Below, in pieces: positions 1-9,168 of a DNA stretch of 64,000 nt (positions within the stretch are counted from its first letter, which is position 1; each line of letters starts with the position of its first letter). The stretch comes from Ornithinibacillus xuwenensis. Its GTDB lineage: Bacteria; Bacillota; Bacilli; Bacillales; Amphibacillaceae. The translations under genes and the position numbers were made by a program. The notes below the pieces were generated by a model, which was given only the letters and a program-made list of their open reading frames with translations, made no database searches and was not told the origin of the DNA. The stretch is from contig NZ_JBDIML010000001.1 in NCBI RefSeq assembly GCF_039614845.1, positions 186,001-250,000 of the forward strand, in the 5' to 3' direction.

Positions 1-1
1 T

Positions 2-241
2 GCTGGCGAAGGTGCTACTGGAGCTGACGTTTACGGTACTATCTTCCTTGGTAAAGGTGCTTATGGTGTACCTGATGTGGAAGGTTCTTCTAAACCTGAA
101 ATCATTGTACACCCTGCAGGTAGCGGTGGTTTATCTGACCCACTAAACCAGTTCAATACAGTGGCTTGGAAAGCAGCATTTACTTCAGTTCGTTTAAATG
201 AATTATGTATCGTTCGTTATGAATCTGGGGCATCAGTTTAA
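2..241 (+). CDS. N4-gp56-type major capsid protein, C-terminal part (prophage 1)
   Basis: The window opens inside this gene; 79 C-terminal residues and a TAA stop are visible. The end, with the motif RLNELCIVRYESGASV and an upstream Gly-rich stretch, resembles the C terminus of N4-gp56 family major capsid proteins, which build the icosahedral head of several podo- and siphophages. It is followed by phage structural genes on the same strand, which supports the call. The N terminus, terminase and portal would lie to the left of the window. The family name rests on recognition of the C-terminal motif only. Confidence 0.7.
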   Translation, partial: AGEGATGADVYGTIFLGKGAYGVPDVEGSSKPEIIVHPAGSGGLSDPLNQFNTVAWKAAFTSVRLNELCIVRYESGASV

Positions 242-289
242 TTAACTAAGGGGGAGTTATTCCCCCTTTAATATTTAGGAGGAAACCAA

Positions 290-634
290 ATGGCGGCAAA
301 AAAAGAAAATAAAGAAGTAGAAGTTAAAGAAAATAAAGAAGTAGAAGTTAAAGATGAAAAAAGCTTAGAAAAAGAAATTAATCAAAATGAAAAAAGTTTA
401 AAAGCTAAGTTGGAAAAAATGAAAAAAGTACCTTTAGAAATCCCAGAAGACCCGAACAACCCAAACGAAGTTGTTCCTATCGGTTGGAATGGAATTATCT
501 ATGCAGTTCCAAGAGGAAAAGAGTTTATGGTCCCTGTGGTAATTCGTGATATCTGGAAAGAGAGTTATCAAAAAACAAAAGCAGCAAACAAGCGCATTGA
601 ACAAAGTATCAACAAAGAATTGAAAGTGTATTAG
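290..634 (+). CDS. hypothetical prophage protein, Lys/Glu-rich N terminus
   Basis: A 114-residue protein directly after the capsid gene, with ribosome site AGGAGG before ATG. Residues 4-45 are highly charged and hold a tandem repeat of the unit KENKEVEVK. The C-terminal two thirds (GWNGIIYAVPRGKEFMVPVVIRDIW) looks like a compact beta domain. Position between capsid and adaptor suggests a virion or head-decoration role; no family is recognised. The repeated N-terminal unit is duplicated at DNA level, pointing to a recent slippage duplication. Confidence 0.65.
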   Translation: MAAKKENKEVEVKENKEVEVKDEKSLEKEINQNEKSLKAKLEKMKKVPLEIPEDPNNPNEVVPIGWNGIIYAVPRGKEFMVPVVIRDIWKESYQKTKAANKRIEQSINKELKVY

Positions 635-669
635 AAGAGGAATTTAATGTATCCTCTTCTTTTTTTATA

Positions 670-1272
670 TTGGAGGTGTTTTCAATAGGCCTATCAACTG
701 TAAGACAATTAGTAAATAGAGCGAAGAGCATAAATCAATATAACAACTCTGGTATTGAAAGTGATGAATTGTGGATTGATTTTTTTAATGAAGCTTTATT
801 CTCTATGGTGGAAGACTTAGAAATTAATGAAGATATTTCCATTGAGTTTATAGATGGAGTAAATGAATACGATTTACCCGAAAATTATTACTCATTAGTT
901 GAATTAAAGGATGAACAGAATCAACTAATACCCGCCTATCGTAATAACGGCATTGATATTTCTGGTTCACAAACATATAGACCAGGATACGAAATAATGC
1001 AAAGAGGAAGTAAGTTTGTTATCACATTTCCTTTAATGAAAGCGCCACGCACATTCCAATTAAGGTATATACGTTACCCTAACCAACTAAGTCTAGCAAA
1101 CGAAGGCGATAAACCAGAAATACCGACAGTGGCAGAAACTGCATTATGTTACAAGGCAATCAGTTTTGCATTAATGAATAATAATCAATACGGACAATCT
1201 CAATTCGTTGATGATATGTTCATGAATAAAGCTAGTATAGGTAGACGAGCAAATCATAAAGCTAGGTGGTGA
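670..1272 (+). CDS. putative head-tail adaptor protein (prophage 1)
   Basis: About 195 residues, mostly helical, with a central beta region (SIEFIDGVNEYDLPENYYSLVEL) typical of phage adaptor proteins that join portal to tail. It lies between capsid and a large tail-hub-like gene, as adaptors do in P22/N4gp56-type clusters. The start is uncertain: the TTG at 670 and GTG at 676 lie inside the strong TTGGAGGTG ribosome site, and the codon at proper spacing is ATA (685). It overlaps the next gene by 7 bases, indicating coupled translation. Confidence 0.55.
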   Translation: MEVFSIGLSTVRQLVNRAKSINQYNNSGIESDELWIDFFNEALFSMVEDLEINEDISIEFIDGVNEYDLPENYYSLVELKDEQNQLIPAYRNNGIDISGSQTYRPGYEIMQRGSKFVITFPLMKAPRTFQLRYIRYPNQLSLANEGDKPEIPTVAETALCYKAISFALMNNNQYGQSQFVDDMFMNKASIGRRANHKARW

Positions 1273-2843
1273 TTCCAATAGGTCAAATGGATATAGGTGG
1301 CACAGCTACCCAAACAATGCAAATAGCCAAATTTGATGGTGTGAACACTGCGCTAGCCTTTTCTGAATTAAAAAATACAGAGGCCCTAAAGGTGATGAAT
1401 GGATTACCTGGAAGCCTAGGGAGTTTAGCAAAGAGACCCGGAACAATACCCGTAACCGCAAGTGCGTTGGCAACTCCAATAACTGGCATATTTAGTTATC
1501 GTAAAACTAAACAGGACCATGTAATGGCAGTATCAAACAATCAATTATTTGAATTAACAGGTGATACACTAACCGCCAAGACCGGAACATTGTCCAGTAG
1601 TGAAGTAGACCAAGCGCAATTCAAGGATGAAAACGGTCAAGAGGTTCTCATCATTGCGGATGGCGGTAATCTTAAATATTACGACGGAACAGATGTAAAA
1701 GAAATCGTTCCTGCTGCGGATGATGCCGACCCACTCCCTAAGAATGATCTAAACGATATTAACGCCAATCATAAACCGATTGGATGCTTAGTGCATGGTG
1801 CAAGGGTTGTTGTATGGGATGGTTCAGATACGATATGGCACTCCAAAGTAGGTTATTACGATTACTTCCCACAAACAGACTTCATACGCTTTGTGCGTAA
1901 AGGCGACTACATCCAAACATGCGTAACTTATCGTGGAGCATTACTAGTGTTCTTGCGCAACTCATTAGCAGTTCTATTCGGTCAAGATATTGAAAACTGG
2001 CAACAAGACTTCCTTTCCACAGAGGAAGGGTGTATCAATCCTAAAACAGTACAACAAGTAACGTTCCCGGATGGTAAACAAGAGATATTCTATCTATCTG
2101 ATAATGGCATACAAGCGGTATATACGATTGATACAGTGTTGATTGATAGCCAAGCTAGATACTCAACTAGAAGCGTGTCACGTACTCAAATTGATTGGAA
2201 AGAGCTAGGTGTTACGAAGGAAGAATGGCAACGAGCGGTAGCGCATTTTTATGATGATAAATACTGGCTTATCTACCCAAAGGGTGACAAGTGGGAAGGA
2301 TTAGTATTCGACACAGTATTTAGCAACTGGTATTTCATTAACAATATAGATGCACATGCTTTCTTTGATAATAGTGATATGTTTCTATTTGCTAGTGATT
2401 CTGGTCATGTAAAAGAAATTGACGATTCATTATTTAGTGATTGGGATGATAAGAACCGTACAACAGGAACACCAATTAATATGTATTGGTATTCTAACCT
2501 ACTCACACCAGCAGTAACGGGATTCGACCACTTTTGGGATGTTGTTATCGTAGAAGCTAAGCAACAGTTTCATAAATCAACGGTTGATTTAGAGTTAAAC
2601 ACATACGATTCCAAAATGATTCTTAATGGTCAGTTAAAAACAGAAATGATGGTGTGGGGCGATACAGTATGGGGACAAACACAATGGCCATCTATCAATC
2701 TCACACACTACGTAAACTATGCAAAACGGATTCGATTCTTCCAAAAAGGGAAGTATCTGCAAATAAAAATATCTAACAATCGTGATGAACCGATTGAAAT
2801 ATACAACATCACATTAGAAGTTCGCGCTATGCGACCTTATTAG
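1266..2843 (+). CDS. putative packaged-DNA stabilisation / tail hub protein
   Basis: About 520 residues, rich in beta strands and WxxG/YxxxxDxxxxW blade-like repeats (for example DKYWLIYPKGDKWEGLVFDT), suggesting a propeller-like fold as in P22 gp10-type stabilisation proteins that plug the portal after packaging. The N-terminal stretch includes SLGSLAKRPGTIPV, a motif often seen in this type of podophage protein. It sits right after the adaptor, which fits. The start is unclear: GTG at 1266/1269 overlaps the ribosome site, ATA is at 1278 and ATG at 1287. Function assigned by fold impression and position only. Confidence 0.5.
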   Translation: MVIPIGQMDIGGTATQTMQIAKFDGVNTALAFSELKNTEALKVMNGLPGSLGSLAKRPGTIPVTASALATPITGIFSYRKTKQDHVMAVSNNQLFELTGDTLTAKTGTLSSSEVDQAQFKDENGQEVLIIADGGNLKYYDGTDVKEIVPAADDADPLPKNDLNDINANHKPIGCLVHGARVVVWDGSDTIWHSKVGYYDYFPQTDFIRFVRKGDYIQTCVTYRGALLVFLRNSLAVLFGQDIENWQQDFLSTEEGCINPKTVQQVTFPDGKQEIFYLSDNGIQAVYTIDTVLIDSQARYSTRSVSRTQIDWKELGVTKEEWQRAVAHFYDDKYWLIYPKGDKWEGLVFDTVFSNWYFINNIDAHAFFDNSDMFLFASDSGHVKEIDDSLFSDWDDKNRTTGTPINMYWYSNLLTPAVTGFDHFWDVVIVEAKQQFHKSTVDLELNTYDSKMILNGQLKTEMMVWGDTVWGQTQWPSINLTHYVNYAKRIRFFQKGKYLQIKISNNRDEPIEIYNITLEVRAMRPY

Positions 2844-2853
2844 GAGGGTTGAA

Positions 2854-3246
2854 ATGGCATACGAAAAACAACTAGTTAACGCTGGCGATATTATGGATCC
2901 TGCTTGGGGTAATCATGTTCAAACGCAATACGATGAATCGCTTCCAAAAGTTACAAGCGATTCACAAGGGGAATGTTGGAGATTTGATAGCGGACTTCAA
3001 ATTTACTATGGCACTGCAATTGTTTCCTCCAACGGAAGTGATGTAGTTACTCATCCTGTCACGTTTCCACTTCCTTTTAGTGATAAGCCTTCTATAACAA
3101 CCAATCTAGAAACAGGAGTGCCTAATTTAAGGATGACTGCAGCTGGGACAGTAGCTAATGCATCATTTAACTTATATGTCCGTAATGATGTTGCAGGGGC
3201 TACAGATTTGAAAGTTAACTATACAGCTATCGGAAGATGGAAATAA
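2854..3246 (+). CDS. putative tail-fibre / receptor-binding domain protein
   Basis: A 130-residue beta-rich protein with ribosome site AGGAGGG. The C-terminal ~100 residues (GLQIYYGTA...VTFPLPFSDKPSITTN...VNYTAIGRWK) match the pattern of small lectin-like or gp53-like C-terminal domains of phage tail fibres, where FxxPFxxxPxI and a terminal IGRWK-like motif recur. It would act at the virion tip in host recognition. The N-terminal 40 residues may be the anchor. Domain family is inferred from pattern, not from a search. Confidence 0.5.
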   Translation: MAYEKQLVNAGDIMDPAWGNHVQTQYDESLPKVTSDSQGECWRFDSGLQIYYGTAIVSSNGSDVVTHPVTFPLPFSDKPSITTNLETGVPNLRMTAAGTVANASFNLYVRNDVAGATDLKVNYTAIGRWK

Positions 3247-3261
3247 GAAAGGAGTGAAAAC

Positions 3262-4545
3262 ATGGCAGTATCAAGTTATCAATTAATGAATACAAGTGGC
3301 GGAAAAAAGAAAGACAAAAATTCCAAATCAACTAAATCTCCACAAATGAAAACCGCACCAGGTTCTATGCCAACACAAGCAGTCGGGGGATTAATTGGTA
3401 TTACAGAAGGGTTTAAAAAGGCTAGTAGCAAACCAAAAACAAGCACTCCGAAAACAAGTACACCTTCAAGCGGTGGTTCATCTGGTGGCGGAGGTGGTGC
3501 GGTAGGCGCAGCTGCTGGTGGTACGCCAACCATGGAACAAAATCAGAAGAACCATGAGAAGGAATATCGAAATAAGTTCGAGAAACAAATCCAGAACGAA
3601 TTAGATCGCTACGAAAAACAATTACGTGATGAATTGCAACGTAATGAAAAAGGTATCAATGACGAAATCTCTCGACTAGAAGCAAGCGGACGAGCAACGA
3701 TTGACCGTAATAACGAGTACTTGTCTAATCAAATCGCACAGTTGCAAGACCAAAAAGTAGTTGCTGACCAAGACACGATTAACTGGATGAACAGACGAGG
3801 TATGACATATAGCGGTGGTACAGATTACTTCCTTGCACAAAATCAACGTGCTACCCAACAAGCAACAGGTAACCTTCAATCTGAAATAGGCTCACGTAAC
3901 GCAGAGATTGAACAAAGTAATCAATTAGCAAGAGAACGAGCACTGAGCCAAATTAGTATGTCACGTGAACAAGCCATGAGTACACTGAATATGATGCGTG
4001 AACAAGCACCAGACAAGGTACGCCAATTAGTGGATGATGCACTCGAACGACAATGGGCGAAAGACTTCCAAATGGAACAATTCAACTTCCAAAAACAACA
4101 AGCAGCGGCGGCTTCGGCCAGGGCAGCTGCATCCCAAGCACTCGCACAAAGACGATTCCAAGCACAACAACAGCAACAAGCATGGGAGAATGCTATGGCT
4201 GAGAAACAATTCGCTGCTAGTGCATCTAAAGGTAGAGCAGGAAGTAATGTAAGTGGGTTGCAGTCAAACGGAGGACTCGGACAACGTGATTTAGAAGTAT
4301 TCCAATCACAATTTGGCGGAGATTTAGGAAGTGCTAGCGCACAAGATATTCGCTCGTTTGTAAACACCCAATATGCAAACGGAATGCTATATGATGAATC
4401 TGAAGCAGATCAATTAGAAAACTACTTGAATTCATTGCGTACTCCTGGTGGTTCTAATAATAACAATAAGTCTACCCCCAAAACATGGGATGACATTTCA
4501 ATGGATGGGTTCAGTAACTACCTTCCATATGGCGCAGGATTATAA
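3262..4545 (+). CDS. coiled-coil internal virion / structural protein
   Basis: 427 residues: a Lys/Ser/Thr-rich N terminus, a Gly/Ala linker near residues 70-90, then a long Gln/Arg/Glu-rich coiled coil (roughly 90-315) and a short C-terminal domain. Such low-complexity coiled-coil proteins downstream of a podophage tail hub often are internal virion proteins ejected with the DNA. No catalytic motif is visible. It is followed 11 bases later by the largest gene of the cluster, with which it is probably co-translated. Confidence 0.5.
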   Translation: MAVSSYQLMNTSGGKKKDKNSKSTKSPQMKTAPGSMPTQAVGGLIGITEGFKKASSKPKTSTPKTSTPSSGGSSGGGGGAVGAAAGGTPTMEQNQKNHEKEYRNKFEKQIQNELDRYEKQLRDELQRNEKGINDEISRLEASGRATIDRNNEYLSNQIAQLQDQKVVADQDTINWMNRRGMTYSGGTDYFLAQNQRATQQATGNLQSEIGSRNAEIEQSNQLARERALSQISMSREQAMSTLNMMREQAPDKVRQLVDDALERQWAKDFQMEQFNFQKQQAAAASARAAASQALAQRRFQAQQQQQAWENAMAEKQFAASASKGRAGSNVSGLQSNGGLGQRDLEVFQSQFGGDLGSASAQDIRSFVNTQYANGMLYDESEADQLENYLNSLRTPGGSNNNNKSTPKTWDDISMDGFSNYLPYGAGL

Positions 4546-4556
4546 AGGGTGATTAG

Positions 4557-7223
4557 ATGGTAAACAGATTCGCACAGAATAAACAAGGTAACAGATTCGG
4601 AGGAGGTGGCGGTTCTCGATTTGGTAATCAATACGATACAGGTAGTGTCAATCGCCAAATCGAAAATGCTGAAACTCGTATACGTTATGCAGGGTTTGAA
4701 CCAAAAGAAGATAATCGAAATTGGTTTGAAAAAGCAACGAATCTGCCAGAAGGTCAAAACTTTTTCTTCGATACCTTAGATTTACTTGATAGACCAGGTA
4801 ACGCTATCCGTACCGCAATAGATGGCGGAGGAGATGACCTGGGCGACAGCCTTTGGAAAGGCTTTAGCGGTCAAGTAAACACAAGAGGAACAGATATACT
4901 CGATAATTTAGGAGTAGATACTGATAACAAGGTTGTAAATGGTGTACTGGGGTTTGGAGCAGAAGTGCTTACAGACCCTACCATGCTAATTCCTGGTGGT
5001 GTATTTGCAAAGGGACTTAGAACAGGCGCCAACGCAACTAAAAAAGCGTTTAATGTCATGACACCGCAATCTATCCAACGTAAGATTGAACCTGCATTAG
5101 AAGGTACAAAGAATACGTTTAACGCAATGTTTAACACTAGACATGGCAGAAATCAACAATTTGATTCAAACGGTAGGCTTGTTAAAGGTGACGATAAACT
5201 TACACCTATGATTCAAGAAACACAGAATCGTATCGACTATCAAAACACCCAAAACATGAATAATATTTTGAAAGCAGCCAAGAACGCAGGCGGATATAAA
5301 ACAGGTTCACAAGTTGGTCGAATTATGGAGGATTCCTTACAACAATTTGATGAAGCAGGAAACCTAATTCCACGTAATAAAATGGAACTTCCAGACGACC
5401 CAGAACTGAAACAAGCAGCTGCTGAATTAATGAGAGGGAATGACTTAGTACGTAATCAAGCTAGGGAATTGGGAATTAACGTAAATGAGTTACAGGGTTA
5501 TATGCGCCATATTCTTTCAAAGGAAGAACGAAAAAGAAGAAGAGAATTAGGTGAGAGTGTTTATAATGTGGATCGTGGTAACTTTGGAATTGGAAATCCT
5601 AACGATAAGTTTTTAAAACAACGTAAGTATACTGGTTCAGCAGAAGAAATTAATCGAGATGCAGGACGTAACGTATTTGAATCGAACGCATACTTTGCAA
5701 CTGCCTATGGACAAAAACAACTAACAGAATACATGAATGCGGTTGATTTCAGAAGGAAAGTATTATCTGACCCATCACTCGCTATCAAGTATCAAAAAGG
5801 TATGAATGTACCAGAAGGCACAACAAAAATAAACACAAAAAATTATCAATTCATGAAAGATGAAGATTTAGCCGAAATGGGCATGTTGGATGAAGTTGGA
5901 GGAGAATACGTTGTACCTCATGCAGTTAAAACCGCACTAGACAAATTCCAGCGGCTGACAACAGATGAAGGAATGCGAGGATTTCTTAAAGCTTTTGACA
6001 CTGCTCAAAGTTGGTGGAAACGTGCTGCTTTATTCTCGTTACCATACCACGTACGAAATGACGTAGGAGCAAAGTTTAATAATTATGTCGGTGGTATGAA
6101 TGCTATGGATATAGCTAAATACTCATCTCAAGCAGATAAAGAAGTTTACCAAGCTATGGTGCTGGGTAAACCATCTCAAATGTTTGATGAATTTCTCCAA
6201 CAAGGACTAGGAGCTAATTCACAAAGCAAAATTGAATTTGCACGAATGGGTGATGATGCGGCCCAAGAACTTGAACGACTTGTTAAAAACGAAAGCAAAA
6301 CAGGTGGAGAAAGGTTAGCAGGAAAAATACTAAGGCCATTTGAGACTTCAAGACAATTTGGTGATTTTATTGACCAGACAAACCGTTATGCAGCTTACAA
6401 ATGGGCGAGAGAAAAGAAAAAGATGTCACCTGAACAGGCAGCATCTAAGGTGCGACAAACCCAATTCGATTATAACAACTTAACTAACTTTGAACGTGAA
6501 TTTATGACACGTTTAGTTCCGTTCTATCGTTGGATGCGTAACAACATTCCATACCAAATGAAACAGTTTGCTAACGATCCAAGAAAATTTATTCGAGTGG
6601 ATGATTTCAGAAGAAATATGCAATCGTCTATGGGGATAAATGAAGAAAATATACCTGATTGGATGACTGAACAATTCGCTATCCCTGTAACGGGTGAAGA
6701 TGATGGCAGTGGTCAATTTGTTAGTATGAACCTTCCTGTTGGTGACCTAACAAGAGTTGCTGACCCAGGTAAAACGTTTGTAGATTCCTTATCGCCATTT
6801 GCAAAGTTGCCTATTGAATTAACATTAAATCGAAACTTCTTCTATAACAATCCGATTGAAAGTTATGAAGGGCAACAACGACAAATGAATATCCCAGGTA
6901 CTGATGTTAATTTTGGTTTGCCAGCTAAACAGGCTTATGCTCTTGAAAATTTAACTGGTCAAATTGGACGAAATGCATTTGATTACTTGCAAAGACCAGG
7001 AGAAGAAAACCAAGACACGAAGTTTAGAACACCATCACTTGGCATTTCATCCATGCTAAAAGAATATGATGTTGTTAAGTCTGAATACTATGAGCGATTA
7101 AACGAACTTCAACGATTGCAGGATAGAATAAATTGGATTGAACAACAAACAGGAATGAGACCACCTACTATGAATGAAATTAATCAGAATCGACCACAGA
7201 GTCGCTTTGGCGGAGTGAACTAA
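4557..7223 (+). CDS. large polyvalent-type internal virion protein
   Basis: 888 residues, helix-rich. The N terminus has a Gly-rich segment, then a hydrophobic stretch VVNGVLGFGAEVLTDPTMLI (~residues 122-141). The C-terminal third contains FDYNNLTNFEREFMTRLVPF followed by YRWMRNNIPYQM, a pattern I associate with the large polyvalent proteins of short-tailed phages injected into the host cell. No tape-measure gene is present in this prophage, so this is the best candidate for the protein forming the trans-envelope channel. The role is inferred from size, position and that motif. Its last 44 bases overlap the convergent gene ending at 7180. Confidence 0.5.
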   Translation: MVNRFAQNKQGNRFGGGGGSRFGNQYDTGSVNRQIENAETRIRYAGFEPKEDNRNWFEKATNLPEGQNFFFDTLDLLDRPGNAIRTAIDGGGDDLGDSLWKGFSGQVNTRGTDILDNLGVDTDNKVVNGVLGFGAEVLTDPTMLIPGGVFAKGLRTGANATKKAFNVMTPQSIQRKIEPALEGTKNTFNAMFNTRHGRNQQFDSNGRLVKGDDKLTPMIQETQNRIDYQNTQNMNNILKAAKNAGGYKTGSQVGRIMEDSLQQFDEAGNLIPRNKMELPDDPELKQAAAELMRGNDLVRNQARELGINVNELQGYMRHILSKEERKRRRELGESVYNVDRGNFGIGNPNDKFLKQRKYTGSAEEINRDAGRNVFESNAYFATAYGQKQLTEYMNAVDFRRKVLSDPSLAIKYQKGMNVPEGTTKINTKNYQFMKDEDLAEMGMLDEVGGEYVVPHAVKTALDKFQRLTTDEGMRGFLKAFDTAQSWWKRAALFSLPYHVRNDVGAKFNNYVGGMNAMDIAKYSSQADKEVYQAMVLGKPSQMFDEFLQQGLGANSQSKIEFARMGDDAAQELERLVKNESKTGGERLAGKILRPFETSRQFGDFIDQTNRYAAYKWAREKKKMSPEQAASKVRQTQFDYNNLTNFEREFMTRLVPFYRWMRNNIPYQMKQFANDPRKFIRVDDFRRNMQSSMGINEENIPDWMTEQFAIPVTGEDDGSGQFVSMNLPVGDLTRVADPGKTFVDSLSPFAKLPIELTLNRNFFYNNPIESYEGQQRQMNIPGTDVNFGLPAKQAYALENLTGQIGRNAFDYLQRPGEENQDTKFRTPSLGISSMLKEYDVVKSEYYERLNELQRLQDRINWIEQQTGMRPPTMNEINQNRPQSRFGGVN

Positions 7224-7443
7224 ATATAAATCCACTAATTAAAAAAGTAGCAAGAATTACAATTCCAAACTTTATATAGTGGTAGTTTAAAAGTGGGTTT
7301 ACTATTTTCACTCCATAATAATCTGGGTTTGTGATTTCCATTCCAAACTTATCGACATAAGTTGTTGGAGCAGTTATAAACATTAATGCTACTTCAATAA
7401 TAACAACAGGAATTAGAATTGAAATAAAGGTTTTTTTATTCAC
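7180..7443 (-). CDS. small two-TM membrane protein (accessory)
   Basis: 87 residues from GTG at 7443, with GGAGG upstream inside the preceding gene. Two hydrophobic helices (residues ~5-25 and 60-78) flank a ~35-residue loop. It is on the strand opposite to the late genes and its 3' end overlaps the end of the large virion gene. The start overlaps the stop of the gene at 7436-7576, so both are one operon. No family recognised; probably lysogenic accessory cargo. Confidence 0.5.
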   Translation of the reverse strand: MNKKTFISILIPVVIIEVALMFITAPTTYVDKFGMEITNPDYYGVKIVNPLLNYHYIKFGIVILATFLISGFIFSSLRQSDSVVDSD

Positions 7444-7576
7444 GATTACGACCTCCAAAGACTTTATTCATAACACTTGTGATAAAATCACCAATTACCA
7501 TTGCAACGAAGAATATGAGCACGGCAAATATAACGTAAAACCACGCTTTAAACTCATTAAATATGAGTTCTATCAA
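7436..7576 (-). CDS. 46-residue single-TM peptide
   Basis: Starts with TTG at 7576 behind a strong AAGGAGGTG ribosome site. The peptide has a hydrophobic helix (about residues 11-30) and ends GGRNRE. It overlaps the next leftward gene, and a TATAAT box lies on the same strand about 18 bases upstream of the ribosome site. The strong ribosome site with a tiny membrane peptide, followed by a second membrane protein, resembles the A-B pairs at 52-54 kb, but no hairpin or opposed promoter is seen here. Confidence 0.5.
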   Translation of the reverse strand: MIELIFNEFKAWFYVIFAVLIFFVAMVIGDFITSVMNKVFGGRNRE

Positions 7577-7632
7577 TACAGACACCTCCTTGTTACTCAT
7601 TATATAGGAGGTAAATACATTTTAGAAGAGGG

Positions 7633-7657
7633 AAGGCTGATAATTCAGTCTTTTTTT
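7633..7657 (+). terminator. rho-independent terminator-like hairpin
   Basis: AAGGCTGA and TCAGTCTT pair around a short loop, followed by a run of seven T on the plus strand. It lies just upstream of the holin gene, so it may separate lysis transcription from the structural operon. Confidence 0.6.
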
Positions 7658-7673
7658 ATTGGAGGGACAAACA

Positions 7674-8075
7674 ATGGAGAGATTTGATTTAATATTAAAA
7701 TACGGTTCAGTCGGGTTAGGCGGGGCGGTAGGATACCTGTGGGGAGGTTGGAGTGAATTGTTATCTATCCTTTTAACATTTGTTGTAATTGATTACATCA
7801 CAGGTATTCTTGCAGCAGGAAAAGAAGGGAAACTAAACTCTAGCGTGGGATTTAGAAGTATCCCTAAGAAAGTAATGATTTTCTTACTTGTAGCAGTTGG
7901 TCATTTAATAGATGGTGCAATGGGAGATAGCCACATGTTTAGAGATGCGGTTATCTTCTTTTATTTAGCAAATGAATTGTTAAGTATTTTGGAAAACGCA
8001 GGAAGAATCGGCTTACCTATACCTAGTGTATTGAGTAAGGCTGTTGAGGTACTAAAAGGGAAGGGTGATAAGTAA
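7674..8075 (+). CDS. phage holin, toxin-secretion/lysis family
   Basis: 133 residues from ATG at 7674 (GGAGGG nine bases upstream). Hydrophobic segments at about residues 10-28, 30-50 and 65-82, with the pattern VVIDYITGILAAGKEGKLNSSVGFRSIPKKV typical of the holin_4 family split here as DYITGILAA and GFRSIPKK. Such holins permeabilise the membrane so the endolysin can reach peptidoglycan. It overlaps the amidase start by one base (TAATG), the classic holin-endolysin coupling. Confidence 0.85.
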   Translation: MERFDLILKYGSVGLGGAVGYLWGGWSELLSILLTFVVIDYITGILAAGKEGKLNSSVGFRSIPKKVMIFLLVAVGHLIDGAMGDSHMFRDAVIFFYLANELLSILENAGRIGLPIPSVLSKAVEVLKGKGDK

Positions 8076-8770
8076 TGGTTAAATATATTCAAGACCCAGG
8101 ACATGGCGGAAGCGATCCAGGTGCAGTTGCTAACGGACAAAAAGAAAAGGAATGGACATTAGAAGCTGGTCTATATGTAGACAAGCGTTTAGGTGAGCTA
8201 GGCGTGTATAGTCACATGACACGTTCAAAGGATGTAACACTTGAACAAAGCGCACGGACTTCTAAAGTCAGTAAATATGATAAAGCAATTTCACATCACT
8301 TTAACGCTGGCGGTGGAGAAGGTGCTGAATTTATTTACTCCATTTATGCAGATGGTAAATTCGAGAATATTTTGATTGATGAATTCAAAAAGGCTGGTTA
8401 TCCAGTAAGGCGTAAATTCCAACGCAAATACCCAAATAAATCCAATTGGGATTATTACTACATGCACCGAGAAACTGGTCATTGTCGTACTACAATCGTA
8501 GAGTATGACTTCTTAGATGGCGGAAATTTCTCGAAAATGAAATCAAAATCCTATCGCGAAGGAATGTACGAATGTGTTGTTAAGGCTATCTGTCGCGAGG
8601 AAGGTGTTAAATATATTGCACCTGGGAAGAAAGAAGAACCTAAAATTGAAAAAGGTACATTCTACCGAGTTGTCACAGGTTCATTCCAAGACAGAGCCAA
8701 TGCCGAGCAACGTATAGCAGAATTAAAGAAAAAAGGCTTTGATTCATTTATTGATGTGTATAAGAAATAA
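8075..8770 (+). CDS. N-acetylmuramoyl-L-alanine amidase endolysin with SPOR-like C terminus
   Basis: 231 residues. Residues 3-185 form an Amidase_3 catalytic domain: zinc ligands are expected in DPGHGG near the N terminus and the SHHFNAGGG motif, with the catalytic Glu in VEYDFLD. It cleaves the bond between MurNAc and the stem peptide. Residues ~190-231 (TFYRVVTGSFQDRANAEQRI) look like a SPOR-type wall-binding repeat. The catalytic domain is closely related to that of prophage 2 (48740-49612), where the C terminus is LysM instead, so the binding module has been exchanged. Confidence 0.92.
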   Translation: MVKYIQDPGHGGSDPGAVANGQKEKEWTLEAGLYVDKRLGELGVYSHMTRSKDVTLEQSARTSKVSKYDKAISHHFNAGGGEGAEFIYSIYADGKFENILIDEFKKAGYPVRRKFQRKYPNKSNWDYYYMHRETGHCRTTIVEYDFLDGGNFSKMKSKSYREGMYECVVKAICREEGVKYIAPGKKEEPKIEKGTFYRVVTGSFQDRANAEQRIAELKKKGFDSFIDVYKK

Positions 8771-8777
8771 AAAAACG

Positions 8778-8801
8778 CCCTCTGCCTTAATCGGTAGAGG
8801 G
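8778..8801. terminator. bidirectional terminator between endolysin and convergent gene
   Basis: CCCTCTGCC pairs with GGTAGAGGG around a six-base loop; A-runs to the left and T-residues to the right allow function in both directions. The stop codon of the leftward gene is in the hairpin. Confidence 0.65.
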
Positions 8802-9140
8802 TTTCCATGCTCTATCCTTCCGTTCAAATTCTCTAGCCTTATCTCCATATAAATATTCACTCATTAACTGACTAGTAAATTCCTTTAATTCCTCTGATGT
8901 ATACTCTAAAACTTCATCATTCACCTTATATTTACCGTTTTCTAACCGTTGCACATCTATACGATACCTCGAACGTAATTCATCCTGCAACTTATAAAAA
9001 TCTTCTTGCATCCGTTCGATAATGGATTCCAACATATCTTGATATAAGTTACCTAGTTTAATTTTCTGAAACTTCTCTATGTCTTGTTTAAATATGGTTA
9101 TGGCCATAGGGTAGGTGATGTATTTTTCTACATGATTCAA
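8787..9140 (-). CDS. conserved prophage protein, paralog of 54037-54387
   Basis: 117 residues, no known domain recognised. The core (NLYQDMLESIIERMQEDFYK, then ELRSRYR and EELKEFTSQLMSEYLYGDKA) is helical and nearly identical to the protein at 54037-54387 in prophage 2, so the two prophages share this gene. It lies on the strand opposite to the lysis genes in both elements, which suggests expression in the lysogen or early in infection. Starts with ATG at 9140. Confidence 0.7.
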   Translation of the reverse strand: MNHVEKYITYPMAITIFKQDIEKFQKIKLGNLYQDMLESIIERMQEDFYKLQDELRSRYRIDVQRLENGKYKVNDEVLEYTSEELKEFTSQLMSEYLYGDKAREFERKDRAWKPSTD

Positions 9141-9168
9141 TGCTATTTCTCCTTTGGGGTTTATTTCC

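Noticed and set aside
3921..4367. 148-codon minus-strand frame opposite the coiled-coil virion gene
   Set aside because: It is the mirror of a Gln/Ala-rich coding region, Cys- and Ser-rich in a way typical of antisense shadows, and has no ribosome site.
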